DNA of 64,000 bases from contig NKYR01000012.1 in NCBI GenBank assembly GCA_003184365.1, positions 248,001 through 312,000 of the forward strand, read 5' to 3'. Positions 1 through 10,930 of the stretch are shown one piece after another; the stretch's first letter is position 1, and each line of letters starts with the position of its first letter. Below the pieces are notes generated by a model, which saw only the letters and a program-made list of their open reading frames with translations, made no database searches and had not been told where the DNA came from. The DNA is from Evernia prunastri (taxonomy: Eukaryota; Ascomycota; Lecanoromycetes; Lecanorales; Parmeliaceae). The translations under genes and the position numbers were made by a program.

Positions 1-937
1 CTTCTATGGCAACAAGCTGTTCCAATCCGAATTTATTACCGTCATCACCAACAACAGCAAATCTCTCATGCCTGGATGGTTGTACAATCTCATCAACGTC
101 GGTGTTTCTTTAGTCGGTTACTACCTGGCCTGTAAGCATTCAAACTCCTGCTCTCCCTGTTTGAAGATCCGCTGCTGATCACGATTTACCTTAGCCTTCC
201 TGATTGACAACAAACTCTACGGCCGCAAAAAGATGCAAATGCTCGGCTTCCTCATGGACTTCATCCTCTTCGTCGTACCCGGCTTCCACTACAAATACTA
301 CACAAGCAAGGCACACGTTACGGAATTCCAGGCCATGTACTTCCTCTCCTCATTCTTCAACCAATTCGGCCCCAACGCCGTCACCTTCCTCGTTGCCGCT
401 GAAGTCTACCCTACACCCATTCGCGCAACTGCCCATGGTTTCTCCGCCGCGTGTGGCAAACTTGGCGCCTTGACTGCGGCCGTGTTGTACAACTACATCC
501 CCACAACGACAAAATTCCACGTCGTACCTTGGTTCGGTCTCGGCGGTATGTTGCTCACTCTACTCTTCCTCCCAGACACGACTGGTCTCGATCTCAAGGA
601 ACAAGAACGTCGCTGGCAATACATCCGAGCAGGCCGCGAATCCGATTATCACGGTGTCGCTGTACACCCCAAGCACCTGTCGCTGTATGAGCGCGTGCGC
701 GGTGTAGGCAAACATTACGACGCCGAGCTTGACTACCAGCAAAAGATTGAGGAGATGCGCTCCGACTGGGAATCTAGCCAAGCGAGACAAGCTCATGAGA
801 AAGGAGGACAATTCGATGATGATGATCACGAGGACAGTGTTTGGTCGTCCGACGTGTCCACATACTTCGAGAAGACGTCGAGAAGTCCGAATATCGCCGC
901 CAAGGAGAAGTACGGTAATGGGGAGACGATGCAGTAG
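1..937 (+). CDS. MFS inorganic-phosphate-type transporter, 3' part
   Basis: C-terminal portion of a major facilitator protein; the start lies outside the window. Two exons are visible, 1-131 and 195-937, joined across a GTAAGC..TTAG intron (132-194) that keeps the frame. After the join the protein reads through the motif DNKLYGRKKMQ, the conserved cytoplasmic loop of sugar/phosphate porters, then membrane segments and AEVYPTPIRATAHG. The last is the signature of PHO84-like H+/phosphate symporters in which PESxR becomes a PxxIRAT form. The last roughly 110 residues are a hydrophilic acidic tail with an Asp run (FDDDD), expected in the cytosol. Likely plasma-membrane phosphate or related anion uptake. 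The family is clear; the substrate is inferred from motif resemblance only. Confidence 0.85.
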
Positions 938-1492
938 AGACGGAAAGACGAAAACAGCCTGTACAAAAATTGAACTCTGGCGTAGCGTGTTCGGTTGATA
1001 TTGGTACAAATGCGGATTCCCATCCTCTCATTGAGATGCTTAGCTAGGGGCTAGCTGGTGTGGCATAGATCGATTCTCTCATTTGCGAGCCCAATCATGA
1101 CTGTCATTTTATATATACCCGCAAAGAACCCACCAAAGACTTTTACATATCCTCATGCTCGGTAATGTTGTATGCCGTCGAAGCAAAAGCTGCACATTTG
1201 CAATCCCGATTCTACATACTCCAGTTCGACGCTTTTGCCCCTGGGGAAAAAGTGGACTATCTTAAGGATATCTCCTGGGTATTAACGATAAACAACGGCT
1301 TTACGGGTCGAAATCAATTCATTGCTTCACCTCGCTCCTCCTCCCTGTGGCCTCCCGAACTCCAGATTCCAGGTTCCAGATCTCAAAAGCGAAATCTTTC
1401 AAATCAAGCAGCATACCGTGTAGCGTCGTAGAATTTTTAGGCGACAGGTAGGGGAGATTGGGCATCATCGATCGAACCGTTTATCTTTCCGT

Positions 1493-1529
1493 TCTTTCCT
1501 TTCCTTTCCTTTCCTTTCCTTTCCTTTCC
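1493..1529. repeat. (TTTCC)n microsatellite
   Basis: About seven uninterrupted pentanucleotide units. Confidence 0.9.
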
Positions 1530-1786
1530 AAGTCGGGAATTTTTCTGGGTCTGGGATCTTTGAGTTCCAAAATACCTGAGTCTGGTGGAAAAACCTTCCC
1601 GGCCTAACTTAAGCCCAGACACTCGAAACAAAGGAAAGGTGTTCGCGGTTGGTGGCTTATGATAAGGTGGTAGATAGGTGGTGTTTGAGAAAGCTGAAGC
1701 GATGGTTGCTTTTTGGGGATTTCTTTTGGGGATCTTGGGATCTTGGGATCTTGCGGTACCTATCTGGTATCTGGTGTATGGAGGGT

Positions 1787-1848
1787 GTGTGAGAGTGTGA
1801 GAGTGTGAGAGTGTGAGAGTGTGAGAGGGTGAGAGTGTGAGAGTGTGA
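1787..1848. repeat. (GTGTGAGA)n tandem repeat
   Basis: About seven copies of an 8-base GAGAGTGT unit with one variant copy, followed shortly by a (CTAT)n run at about 1872-1887. Confidence 0.9.
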
Positions 1849-2013
1849 TTAGATTGTAGATGGTTTAGCTCTATCTATCTATCTATCGAGGCGGAGTAGG
1901 ATGAGCGGATGAACAGGTGTGTGTATTCAAGTACAACCAATTTCTATCCGTCTGTCATTTTCATCGTAGCGTATACAGCGAGTTCGTAAATGGGAGATTG
2001 AGAACTAGGTGAA

Positions 2014-2040
2014 GGAGAGGAGAGGAGAGGAGAGGAGAGA
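2014..2040. repeat. (GAGAG)n microsatellite
   Basis: Five purine pentamer units. A separate (GA)n run lies at about 2192-2209. Confidence 0.85.
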
Positions 2041-2733
2041 AAAGGGAGATCGAGACTGTGTGGGATAGGGTGAAGTGGGATATAGCGGAGGCTGCCGGGG
2101 TAGACGTTTCGTGATGTACACGACATAAGATAAAGTACCTTTGTTGGAGCTTCGTGTTGCAATCGGTGATGACCCTTTTTCTTTTGGTGAGGAGAGAGAG
2201 AGAGAGAGAGTTAAGCGCGACTGCCGCCGAACGAACGAGCGGGGTCTTGGCGCTCGGCGAAGCCGGCTGTGGACCGTGGTTCTTCGAGAGCTCAGCGCTA
2301 ACCTAACCTATCCTAGTGTAAGGTAACTCTGGCGATCCGATGCCAAGCTCATCATTGGGGGAAAAAAAGAATACGGCTGAGCAGGAGCTGAGGCTCCGCC
2401 CCCTTTTTTTTTTTTCTTTCTTCGTTTTTGAAACGTTGCCTGCTTATATATATCGGCTTGTCTCTTTCTACTTTTTCTTCTATTCTGCGACTCTGCGAGT
2501 ATTTGTGGGGCGTTGTGCTCGAGTGCTGTTGTCTTTGCCTTTCAGGTCTTGTTTGATCGTAGAGTACGTATTCCTCGTCACTAGCGTGGTTTAGTGTGAT
2601 TCGTTGTCTGGGAATCAGTCTGTCAGCCTGATTTACGGATTTTGAAACCCCTGTTAATAGGGTTATGAGGAAAAAGGAAGGGGGCTATTCCATTCCATTT
2701 GATATTTAGCTGTCGGCCAGTTCGTTCGAAAAG

Positions 2734-4201
2734 ATGTCTTCCGCTCAGATGGCTTTGGAGTACCTGCTCGTCTACTGCACATCGCATGGACTGACCGCTA
2801 TCGGCGAACCACCACTGCCAAAGACATATCAACCAGTCGGGGAATCCCTGCTGCAGACATCTCGCGCGAACAAGCACTCGATTCCGGACTCGAGAGACGC
2901 CATGCCTGTGTGGATCCTGTCCATCTTTCTTCTCCTAGCCACATTGAAGTACTGCCTCTCTTTCATCGTGAGTTACCGAGTTCAAATTCCCGCGCAATCG
3001 CCGAGAAATAACAGTCTGCGCCTAGGTGTGGTATGTGTATCAGGTCATCTCAACCGTCATCATCGTCGCGGACAGGAGAATCAGAACCATCGCGGCGGCC
3101 AACGCGCACAAACACCCCGAGTCCCACCGCGCCCGTCTGGACGGCCTGATTCAGAAAATCCGAGTCATCAATCGATTCCGCGCCGCGGGAGCCCACCGGC
3201 TCCGCAAGGTCTCCGTCAGCGAGGTCCGCCAGGACCTCAAGCGGCGCGACACGATGAAAAGCGGCGGCGACGAAACGACCGCCAAGCCCGGCGGCGAGAG
3301 CGCGGTGCTGAAGGCCTGGCACCGCGTCACCCGCTGCGCCTGCTTCCGGGGCTTCATCGGCTACCTGTACATGGCCGTGCCGCAGTGGTACTTCGGCATG
3401 ATCTGCGACTTCTTCCTGTCCGGGCAGCCGAGCGAGCTCAGCCCCGGCTACGGCACGACGGCCATCGTCCTCGGCACCATGTGGGGGTCCGGCCTCGCGA
3501 CCTGGACCCACTACACCATCACGCCCCCGCGCAAAGGCATCCGCGTCCAGGACCACTTCCCCAAGGGCCCCCGCGTCCTCACCGACCTCTGGCCCCTGAC
3601 CGCCGCCTGGCTCATCGCCGAACACCTCACCCTCAGCCTCCCGCTCGCCCTGAGCCGCTCCTTCGACCTGAGGCGCTACGCTTTCGACGTCGACTCGTGG
3701 AACACCCTCGACGCGGCCGGCCAGAGGATGAAAATCGCCCAGTTCGCCGCCGTCTTCGGCCTCTACCTCCTCCTCGTCGCCACCGTCGCGATCCCAGCGA
3801 CTATGACGGCCCGCCGCGTCCACGCTTCCATGCTCGCGGACGACGACCTCGCCATCGTCCCCTTCCATCGCGGCGACCGCGCCCGCCTCCACCCTTACGA
3901 CCGCCGCGCCGACATCCGCCAGCCGGGCCTCTCCCCCGCCGAGGCGTTCGCAACCATCACCCGCGACGCCTATCTCCGCGTCCTGTTTGTGTATTTCCAG
4001 TACTTCGCGCTCAATCAGCTGGTGCAGTTGGCGTATTGGAGCGCGAATTGGAAACTGCATCTGGTGCTTGGGGTCGATGGGTATAGGGAGACGAGGCTGC
4101 CGTGCTCGCCGGTTAATAGGCTTTTGCCGTTTGCGGAGCGGCATGTTGGGAGGGGGGGGTATGGGGGATTTAGGCAGCTGGGGTTTCATGATGAGTTGTG
4201 A
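2734..4201 (+). CDS. Uncharacterised polytopic membrane protein
   Basis: Two exons, 2734-2967 and 3026-4201, with a GTGAGT..CCTAG intron of 58 nt in phase 0, give 469 residues. The first ATG of the open frame (MSSAQMALEY) was chosen. Hydrophobic segments appear around residues 57-95, then at GFIGYLYMAVPQWYFGMICD, TAIVLGTMWGSGLA, LWPLTAAWLIAEHL, FAAVFGLYLLLVATVAIP and VLFVYFQYFALNQLV, so six to seven transmembrane helices. The N-terminal soluble part before the first helix is short. The exon from about 3230 to 3950 is strongly GC-rich compared with its flanks. I do not recognise a characterised family; it resembles the conserved fungal membrane proteins of unknown function found across Pezizomycotina. 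The function is not assigned. Confidence 0.75.
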
Positions 4202-4838
4202 TGGGGCTGGGAGGTTGGGGAGAGGGGGGGTGGGAAAGTAGTCGGTGGGGATGGGCGTCCGTATGGCGCTGGACTGGTGCGATTTTCCGCATAGGAGTCT
4301 GGCAGGAGTTGCTGTGGATAAAAAAGGCGGAAAGAGCGTGAACTGCTATGCTGCACGTATACACATATAATAAGGTAAAGCATCCTATGCCCTTTCCCCT
4401 GGATGGTCTAGGCAGTTCTTTCTTGATGCAGCGAGCCGAGGCAGAGAATGAAGATCGTCCCGCTGACATCTTGTTGTACCGAAGCGCTTCCAGCAGAGAT
4501 TCCCGGGACTAGGACTGCAGCACTTTGATGCCCCGTACGAGTATGGTAAATGGAAGATGGCTGTTCTGCATTACAGTACAGTGCGGTACAGCCAAACGAA
4601 CGAACAGACTAAATCGAGTGGACTGGATTGGTTGCCCGTTGGCGAGGTGGCGGATGAGTGAGAGAGGTTGTTCAAGTGCTTGGGGAGACGATTTCTTGGA
4701 CACAAAGGACAAAGGGAAAAAGGGGAAAAGAATATTGTCTTTCAAAAAGGAAGATGTCAGATGAAAAGAAAAGCAACCCGTGTAGCCCACTCGTGTAGAA
4801 TTCGTTCTGGATGGTGCAGAGAGAGAGAGAGGAGCTGG

Positions 4839-4886
4839 AAAGCCGGGAAGCTGGGATGCCGGGAAGCCAGGAAGCCAGGAAGCCGG
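4839..4886. repeat. GGAAGCC-type short tandem repeat
   Basis: Five to six imperfect 8-9 base units of the form GGGAAGCCG/GGAAGCCA. Confidence 0.75.
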
Positions 4887-5043
4887 GGATGTTAGTTGGA
4901 AAGTGAAAATAAAAATGGAAATGAAAATGTCGTGTTTCAATCGTTATGGGGAATTTGTATGCGATGGTTGGTTCGGTCGTGGCGGAGCGGCATCGTGATT
5001 GGGCATCACCATGATCGCTATGATGGGGTTAGCGAGTTCTCTC

Positions 5044-5115
5044 TCGTTGGCGTGTGGGTGAGTGGATGGGAGAGTGGGTGAGTGGGAGAGTGAGTGGGAG
5101 AGTGAGTGAGTGGAC
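5044..5115. repeat. GTGAGTGGGAGA-type tandem repeat
   Basis: Imperfect repetition of GAGTGGGAGAGT and GAGTGAGTGG units, purine plus T only. Confidence 0.75.
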
Positions 5116-5151
5116 AATCGCGAAGGATATGGTCGCGGATTATAGATGGGA

Positions 5152-5174
5152 TTTTTTTTTTTTTTTTTTTTTTT
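5152..5174. repeat. Poly-T tract
   Basis: Uninterrupted run of about 23 T residues. Confidence 0.9.
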
Positions 5175-5320
5175 GGTATGGGGTATGCGGTTTTTGGGAC
5201 CTTTTGTCTTTTCTTCAACTTTCAGTCTTGTCCTTAGTCGTACTGTTTTCTTCGTCGGGTGTGTTCCTTCGCGAAACGAAATGAGATATTCGGAGTTCGG
5301 AGTCTTCTCCTTCCTTCTTC

Positions 5321-5382
5321 TCCACATTCTCCTCCTCCTCCTCTTCCTCTTCCTCCTCCGCCATCATCATCATCATCACCAT
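5321..5382. repeat. CTCCTC and CAT trinucleotide repeats
   Basis: A (CTC)-rich pyrimidine stretch followed by (CAT)n, both visible by eye. Confidence 0.8.
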
Positions 5383-7081
5383 GTCCTTTACCTCGCCATC
5401 CAAAACACCGCATCCAAGCTCCCAGCTGAAGCGAGCTGCGCGGAAAATGCCGAAATGCCTCCATCCGGTTCTTTTTGCTCCAAGCGAAAAGCTGCGAGGG
5501 CTTGTCAATCCGACCGGACCGGACTGGCACTGGCACTGGGATTGTTGGGGGTGGTAGAGGGTTTGGCATGTGGGAGTCGTCAGGCCTGGCTTCCTTATTT
5601 TTAGGGTTTCATTTTCCTTTTTTTGTCCTCGATCTTTGCCCTTTGGATCTGCGCTCTCTGACTGACGACTAGCGCTCCGTGCGGCGATAAGACGAGACCT
5701 TTGGCACTGGCTGTTTGTTGTTTCAAGATGTTGTCGTGTTCGATGCGGATATTTGCTGTGATGACGTATGGACGGAGGGGTCTTTCGTTCGTTTGTTCGT
5801 TTTTTTCTTTTTTCTTTTTGCAAGACCTGTCTAACCGTTCGATTCCTCGACAATGCAAGGAAGGCATGGTAAGTACTGACTAACTCTCTGGTTGATGCCT
5901 TCAACCGCCCCGCTCATCCTATCTATCACCAACTAGCCAAATCACCACCAGCGCAAATCACACTCCTTGGCCACTCTCTACAACAGCGAAACAAAAACCC
6001 TCTACGGTACTCAACCCGAACACGCCCCGATAGCTGCGTCTCGTTACCGCCCAGATCCCACTCTTCAAAGGTGATAATACGTGCCCCGCGATGGTTTGTT
6101 ACTGAACCGCGCTCTCAAACAATGAATTAGCTGCGATATATATAATATCAGACCATTCGATGAACAAACTGGTGATCAGCATACCAAGCCATGCTTACGA
6201 GCAGGCTGGAAGTCCTTATCCTATCTCTCCCACGAAAGGGACAACAATGTCGCGTCGTGCGACTTCCGGGCGGGTAAAGGAATCTAAGTGGCACCCGGCC
6301 GGGATTCCCGAACCAGACCAGAACTCGTGGAAAGGGGGAAAGCATGTCTGTCGTTTTGCTTTCTCTCTTCCGGCGATTCCGGCACACGGGACTCTTGGGT
6401 TGTGGGGATGGGGGGGTTTGGGGGTATGTGTGTGTGATGTCGCCGTGGGGTTTGTGAACTTGTTGAGGGGCGCCCGACGAGTTCGAAGCGCGGAGCTTTG
6501 ACTCTTGGCTGTGATTCGGAAGTTGGAGAAATCGGAAAGGGGGCGAGGGATGTGGTGTATGCTTTGGTGCACCGGGGAGTCTTTGAGGATCTCTTGAAGG
6601 CAGGGCGCGGATGATGGGATGAATGGCGGTTCGGGGGACTTCCTTACCGGGTGAGAGTTTCACAACGATTAGGCCAGGGTTGGAACGCCGCTGTCGTTTT
6701 TCCACGCTTTCGCAACTGTGCGCTTGACGGCTTTTGGAAAAGGCAAGCGGGGTTTGCGCTCGTCAGAACCCTTTTTAATCCTACCTAACTACCTACCTAT
6801 TAATTGGACAGTCATACAAATACAGCATCGAAAGTAAGTAACCCCATCCCAAAGCCCAGCCCATCTGGAAACCAGTGAAAACCCTCACATCATAACACCA
6901 ACCTCATTCTCAATCAAATCTCTCTATCTCTCTCCATCGACCCTTCTCCGCTCTAGAGGATCCTCCTTCCACAACCCCCTATCCCTTCTTGAAAAAAACC
7001 ACATCACCCATCCCGACTCCGTGAACTCGTACAAACCCCCCACCCACACCCCACCGCTATCCCAACCAGCACTACCACCGC

Positions 7082-7783
7082 CTATCCCACCACCCCCATC
7101 ACAACCACCGCCCCAACCGCCCCCCAAAAACCCCCAGATCCAAACCCAACCCTCCCCGCGCCCCCGGCCGCAGCCGCAGCCGCCCGCGTCGTCCCCGCCT
7201 CCCTCGGACTCCCCTCCGCGCTCGTCCCCGCCGGACTCGCAACGACCGGCACCGTGGGCGCGGTCCCGTTCTCCACCGCCAAGACGGGACCGGCACTTGC
7301 GCTCGCGCTCGCGTGGGGGAACTCGTGGCTGGCGTGGTGGGGTGCGGCGGTGGTGGTGTTTGCGGGGGCAGGGGCGATGAGGATCGGCGCTGTAATGGCG
7401 GCGGCGGCGGCGGCTTCTTGGGCTTTAGCCGGGGCGGGGGCTGGGGCTGGGAGGGGGGTGGAGGTGGAGGTATTCGCTTTCGGGGGCGCGGCGACGGCGA
7501 CGGCGCCGGCTTCTTGCGGCGCCGGCGCGGGCGGGGGCGGTGCGGGGGTGTGGAGTGAGGTTGAGGTGGAGGTGGAGGTGGAGGTGGAGGTGGGCGGTGC
7601 AGGAGGTGCCGGGACCGATGGGGCGCTGGCAGGCGGCGCGGGTGCGATTTTGGGGGCTACGGCGGGCTGCTCGACGGGCTCTTGGATCTGGCCGTCGCTG
7701 ATCTGGGAGACTATGTTTGCGAGGGCGAGGGGGAGGAGGAGGGCGAGGAGGAGGTAGGATGTTCGTTTTGGTGGTGTGGGCAT
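7082..7783 (-). CDS. GPI-anchored cell-wall protein with a PIR-type motif
   Basis: A 233-residue protein if the internal ATG at 7783 is used. That start puts a clean signal peptide at the N-terminus (MPTPPKRTSYLLLALLLPLALA); the upstream in-frame Met at 7867 adds a hydrophilic leader that would spoil it. Directly after the predicted cleavage site comes SQISDGQIQ, which matches the core of the PIR repeat (S-Q-[IV]-x-D-G-Q-[LIV]-Q). In yeast the Gln of that repeat forms an alkali-labile link to beta-1,3-glucan. The middle is almost pure Ala/Pro/Ser/Thr, including an (ST)n run. The C-terminus ends in a short hydrophobic tail (GFWGAVGAVVVMGVV) after small residues, typical of a GPI-attachment signal. 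Two Asn-x-Thr sites are present. Likely a wall mannoprotein; the exact role is unknown. Confidence 0.75.
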   Translation of the reverse strand: MPTPPKRTSYLLLALLLPLALANIVSQISDGQIQEPVEQPAVAPKIAPAPPASAPSVPAPPAPPTSTSTSTSTSTSLHTPAPPPPAPAPQEAGAVAVAAPPKANTSTSTPLPAPAPAPAKAQEAAAAAAITAPILIAPAPANTTTAAPHHASHEFPHASASASAGPVLAVENGTAPTVPVVASPAGTSAEGSPREAGTTRAAAAAAGGAGRVGFGSGGFWGAVGAVVVMGVVG

Positions 7784-8759
7784 TTTGGCTGGGGTTTGAT
7801 TTTTGGGTTTGTTTTGTTTTAATTTTTCCTTGATGCGATGCGTTTGATGCTGGTTGTCTTTTTTCAACCGTGGGGGGTTTTTCCTCGTTGGTTGGGCAAA
7901 GAGTGTCCTATCGATCGATTATGTCGTGAGTCAATAGAGAGTGGACGGGACTTTTTTAGAGACCGTGTTTTTAAGGAGCGAAAGTTCAGCAAAAACATGA
8001 GGGCGGGATGTTGATGCCTTTATGCCAGCCTTCGAGCTAAGAATGGCCGCCCCTTGCTGCGTGGTTGAAACGCGATCCGCATTCCTCATCGCGTTCGCGA
8101 CTGTCTAATCGTACTTAGCCTATTTAAGTCGAAATGGATGAAATTATTGGTATTGCATGCACGAGTTTCAATTCGTGAAGGCAGCGTGAGGGCCTTGTTT
8201 GAGTCCGGATCCAATGGGAGGAAGCTGATATTTCTCTGGAGTACGGACCCTAATCGATAGACGTTTCTTTCCAAAACAGAACAGGACAGAAAGGAGGGAA
8301 CGATGAAAGGGTGAAAGGTATTCAGCCATACATGAAATGGCGATGGTTTTGGGGAGGTGTCGTGGCGAACTGTCGATCTCTTCTGGTACTATACTATGAC
8401 TTACAACTTGGTTCATCATTTTCGCCCTTATGGTGAGAATGTGCGCAGAGTGAGTCAATCAGGAACAAGAACAGAGCAGGAAATGCAGAATTTTTGAATG
8501 GGTGGGTTCGTCTGCTCAGCAATTACCCACAAAGAGCTGGACTGAGTGACGATGAGTCGGTGTTTGTATCAACTGCAACCATCAACTGGAGCTGACTGAT
8601 CGCACGAGTCACGAAGATTGCGAGCCTGATGCAAAATCAGGATGGAAACACGAATATTTCTAGAAGAATTCTGATTAAGATCACGATCCCATTGCTATTC
8701 CAGGATCGATGGCCGGAAAAAGTGGATTCTATATAAGGAACAATCTCCCCGCATTACCC
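7784..8759. other. Intergenic region, nothing recognised
   Basis: It contains the probable promoter of the leftward gene ending at 7082 and the downstream region of the leftward gene ending at 8760. No gene, RNA or repeat is supported. Confidence 0.5.
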
Positions 8760-10214
8760 CTAATAGGTATACCCAAACGCACCAGCAACATCCAAATTCG
8801 GCACGTTAAAGTAGCTCGGATCGCTGTTGCCATCGAAATACTGCACGCAAATCCAGCTCGAGTTCGAGCAGGTGTAATGCAGATCGAAGGAATGATAATG
8901 TCCATACGCAGCGCGGGCCGAGTTACCACAGTATTGAGCGGCGGCGCACATATCGTAGACTCTTCGGAAGCGCGTGTAGATGGCGGGCTGGCCGCCCGTG
9001 CCGGGGTTCACGGTGTTTTCGGTGAAACCTTGGCCGGCGTAATATTGTTTGAAGGCGGGGCCGGTGGCGCTGCCGGTGGCGCTGATTGCTGGGCAGGACG
9101 TGCTGGCGGCGGGGTAGGTGCAGGTAGGGGAAGTGATTAATGAGGTGGTGGAAGAAGTAGTAGTAGTGGACGTCTTGGCAGAAGTAGTGCTGGAATTAGT
9201 GCTAGACGTAGTGCTAGAAGTAGTGGAAGGAGTAGTATCAGAACTAGTGGAGGGAATAGTGGAAGAAGTAGTGGAAGGAGTGGAAGAAGTGGTGGAGGAA
9301 GTGGTTGTAGAAGTAGCGGAAGAAGTAAGGGAAGAAGTAATGGAAGAAATAGTGGAAGATGAGTCGACAGAGACCTTGGAAATGATGGAGGAGATAATGG
9401 AAGTGGAGGAGCTGGACGAAGGACTCGAAGAGCCACTAGAGGAGCGGGCTGAGAAGTCGTTCGTAGAGCTCGTAGAAGCGCTGCTTGGATGTGATAAGCT
9501 CAGCGCGGGACAAAGTGCAATGCTTGGTGAAAAGGAATTGCTGCTCGGATCGCTGTTTGATAACGTGGTAATGGGGCCGAGGGCACTGGAGGCCGCGTCG
9601 AAGATCGAAGCACAGGGAGTGAGTGAGCTGTAGTCTGGGATTGTCTTACTCCACTCTGAGACCGTATCGACCCCAGATGTCGTCGATGTAGTCCACGCAG
9701 TTTCAGTGCTCGGGGAGATCATAGGTCGTGAATTCGTCGTGGGTTTATCCATTCCATGACTCGAATGCCTGGTTGGTTGTTCGGTCCCGGGCATCTCCGT
9801 GGTTTCGGTTGCCCACCCTGTGGGCTGTTCCGATGCCGTGATGCCCGGAACTGAGACATAAACCCCAATGCAGCGACTAGTAAGCGTGTAAGCACTACAT
9901 CCATCATTAGCCTCGACAATGGGTTGAATACCATACGTTGCGCGCAACTGTTTTGTCAGCAGCCTGCAATTCGGATAGTAAGGAACAAAGAGTGCTCCCA
10001 GCAGGGCATGGGACGTCCCGCTTCGAGTCCGGACTGACATTAATCGCGAAGGGGCCCGTAGAGTCTGCATAGGCAGCTGATCTAACGCTGCTTTGATGTA
10101 CTTCAAGGTTGGCACAAAAGCTTTTTGCAGGCGGGAACCCTTTAAGGGGTAAGTATTTCTGAATAACTGCATCGGCGCAGAAGGAGGGAGGAGAATGAAA
10201 GGCCATGATTTCAA
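8760..10214 (-). CDS. Ser/Thr-rich secreted or wall protein with a Cys-containing C-terminal domain
   Basis: One open frame of 484 codons. Residues from about 205 to 365 are almost only Ser and Thr (a mucin-like, probably O-glycosylated stalk). The last roughly 110 residues form a compact domain with six to eight Cys, for example YDMCAAAQYC and SWICVQYFDGNSD, ending AFGYTY. Near residues 100-120 there is a further Cys-containing patch (NDGCSAYTLTSRC). The first 60 or so residues do not look like a signal peptide, and an alternative frame at 9907-10206 is also open, so the true 5' exon structure is uncertain. The C-terminal part vaguely resembles PAN/apple-like fungal surface domains, but I cannot confirm this. 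Likely extracellular. Confidence 0.55.
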   Translation of the reverse strand: MKSWPFILLPPSAPMQLFRNTYPLKGSRLQKAFVPTLKYIKAALDQLPMQTLRAPSRLMSVRTRSGTSHALLGALFVPYYPNCRLLTKQLRATYGIQPIVEANDGCSAYTLTSRCIGVYVSVPGITASEQPTGWATETTEMPGTEQPTRHSSHGMDKPTTNSRPMISPSTETAWTTSTTSGVDTVSEWSKTIPDYSSLTPCASIFDAASSALGPITTLSNSDPSSNSFSPSIALCPALSLSHPSSASTSSTNDFSARSSSGSSSPSSSSSTSIISSIISKVSVDSSSTISSITSSLTSSATSTTTSSTTSSTPSTTSSTIPSTSSDTTPSTTSSTTSSTNSSTTSAKTSTTTTSSTTSLITSPTCTYPAASTSCPAISATGSATGPAFKQYYAGQGFTENTVNPGTGGQPAIYTRFRRVYDMCAAAQYCGNSARAAYGHYHSFDLHYTCSNSSWICVQYFDGNSDPSYFNVPNLDVAGAFGYTY

Positions 10215-10930
10215 CGGGGTTGCTCTGAATACTGAGGTATTGCTAGGAGAGAGCGTAGGGAGGAAGCGTAGGAAGACGACGGGTTTATACTGCGCGCTAA
10301 TTGAGTCAAGCCTTCAAGCCTTCAAGCCACGGAGCCGCTGGCAAGCCAGCCAAATGTTGGCGCTGTACTTTATTATCCCAATTTTCATATGGATTGCGTA
10401 GAGAAATGACACATGGAGACTCTAATAATTCTAGTAATTTTGCAACTGTAAAGTGGTAGCTGCGAAAAGTGCGAAAAAGACATCCTAAATGACGAAAAAG
10501 CAGACGGAAGAGGAATTATCGACATACATGGAGATAGATACGTTGGTAGCATCAGTGATCTGACGGAAGGCGACGGGAATGAGTAAGCAGTAGCGTGTGG
10601 GTTTGATGCAATGATCGAAGCACATTGAAATACTTGCCCCCGCTTGACACTGATGTGAACAGAAACACACCTCAAAAGACGATCCGCATGTCGATAGAAT
10701 CTGTATCGTGCTGGGTAGTTCCCCTCGTTCGACCTTTTCTTGCAAATAAAAAGCTGTCGTCAGTCGTGGCAGAGGCCCGCTGGTAACCAACCATGTTCTT
10801 CTTAATTTTCGATCAGGCCATGGCCACAGCGAATGTACTGTTGTGCATCTTTCCTCCCGGAAGAGGGGTCTTCAGTGCGTCAAGGGCTAGAAGAACTGAA
10901 GATCACTGGCCATGACCACCATTATCAACA

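Larger units (their letters stand above)
938..2733. other. Long intergenic region rich in microsatellites
   Basis: No coding model is supported. The stretch holds several simple repeats (listed separately), a TATATATA run near 2443 and a poly-T tract near 2405. The pyrimidine-rich end just before 2734 is compatible with the promoter and leader of the next gene. Confidence 0.6.
4202..7081. other. Gene-poor 2.9-kb region with many simple repeats
   Basis: Open frames here lack family features, run through low-complexity DNA and are not supported. The region contains tandem repeats at 4839-4886, 5044-5115, 5152-5174 and 5321-5382, and C-rich runs just before 7081. It may include long untranslated regions of the flanking genes. 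Confidence 0.5.

Noticed and set aside
3050..4189. Long leftward frame opposite the membrane-protein gene.
   Set aside because: High GC removes stops on the opposite strand; the rightward frame has membrane helices and proper splice sites.
5215..5904. Leftward 229-codon frame with Glu/Asp runs.
   Set aside because: Coded by microsatellite DNA (CTC and CAT repeats); no recognisable domain.
6148..6705. Leftward 185-codon frame.
   Set aside because: Low-complexity Pro/Ser/Arg composition, no domain, and typical of GC-rich intergenic DNA here.
7021..7757. Rightward Pro-rich and Gly/Ala-rich open frames.
   Set aside because: Shadows of the Ala/Pro-rich leftward wall-protein gene; no start context or family features.
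9118..9633. Rightward Glu/Val-rich open frame.
   Set aside because: It is the antisense shadow of the Ser/Thr-rich coding sequence on the other strand.
10485..10790. Cys-rich leftward frame that might be a CFEM domain.
   Set aside because: Cys spacing does not match CFEM, and it lies downstream, not upstream, of the receptor-like gene.
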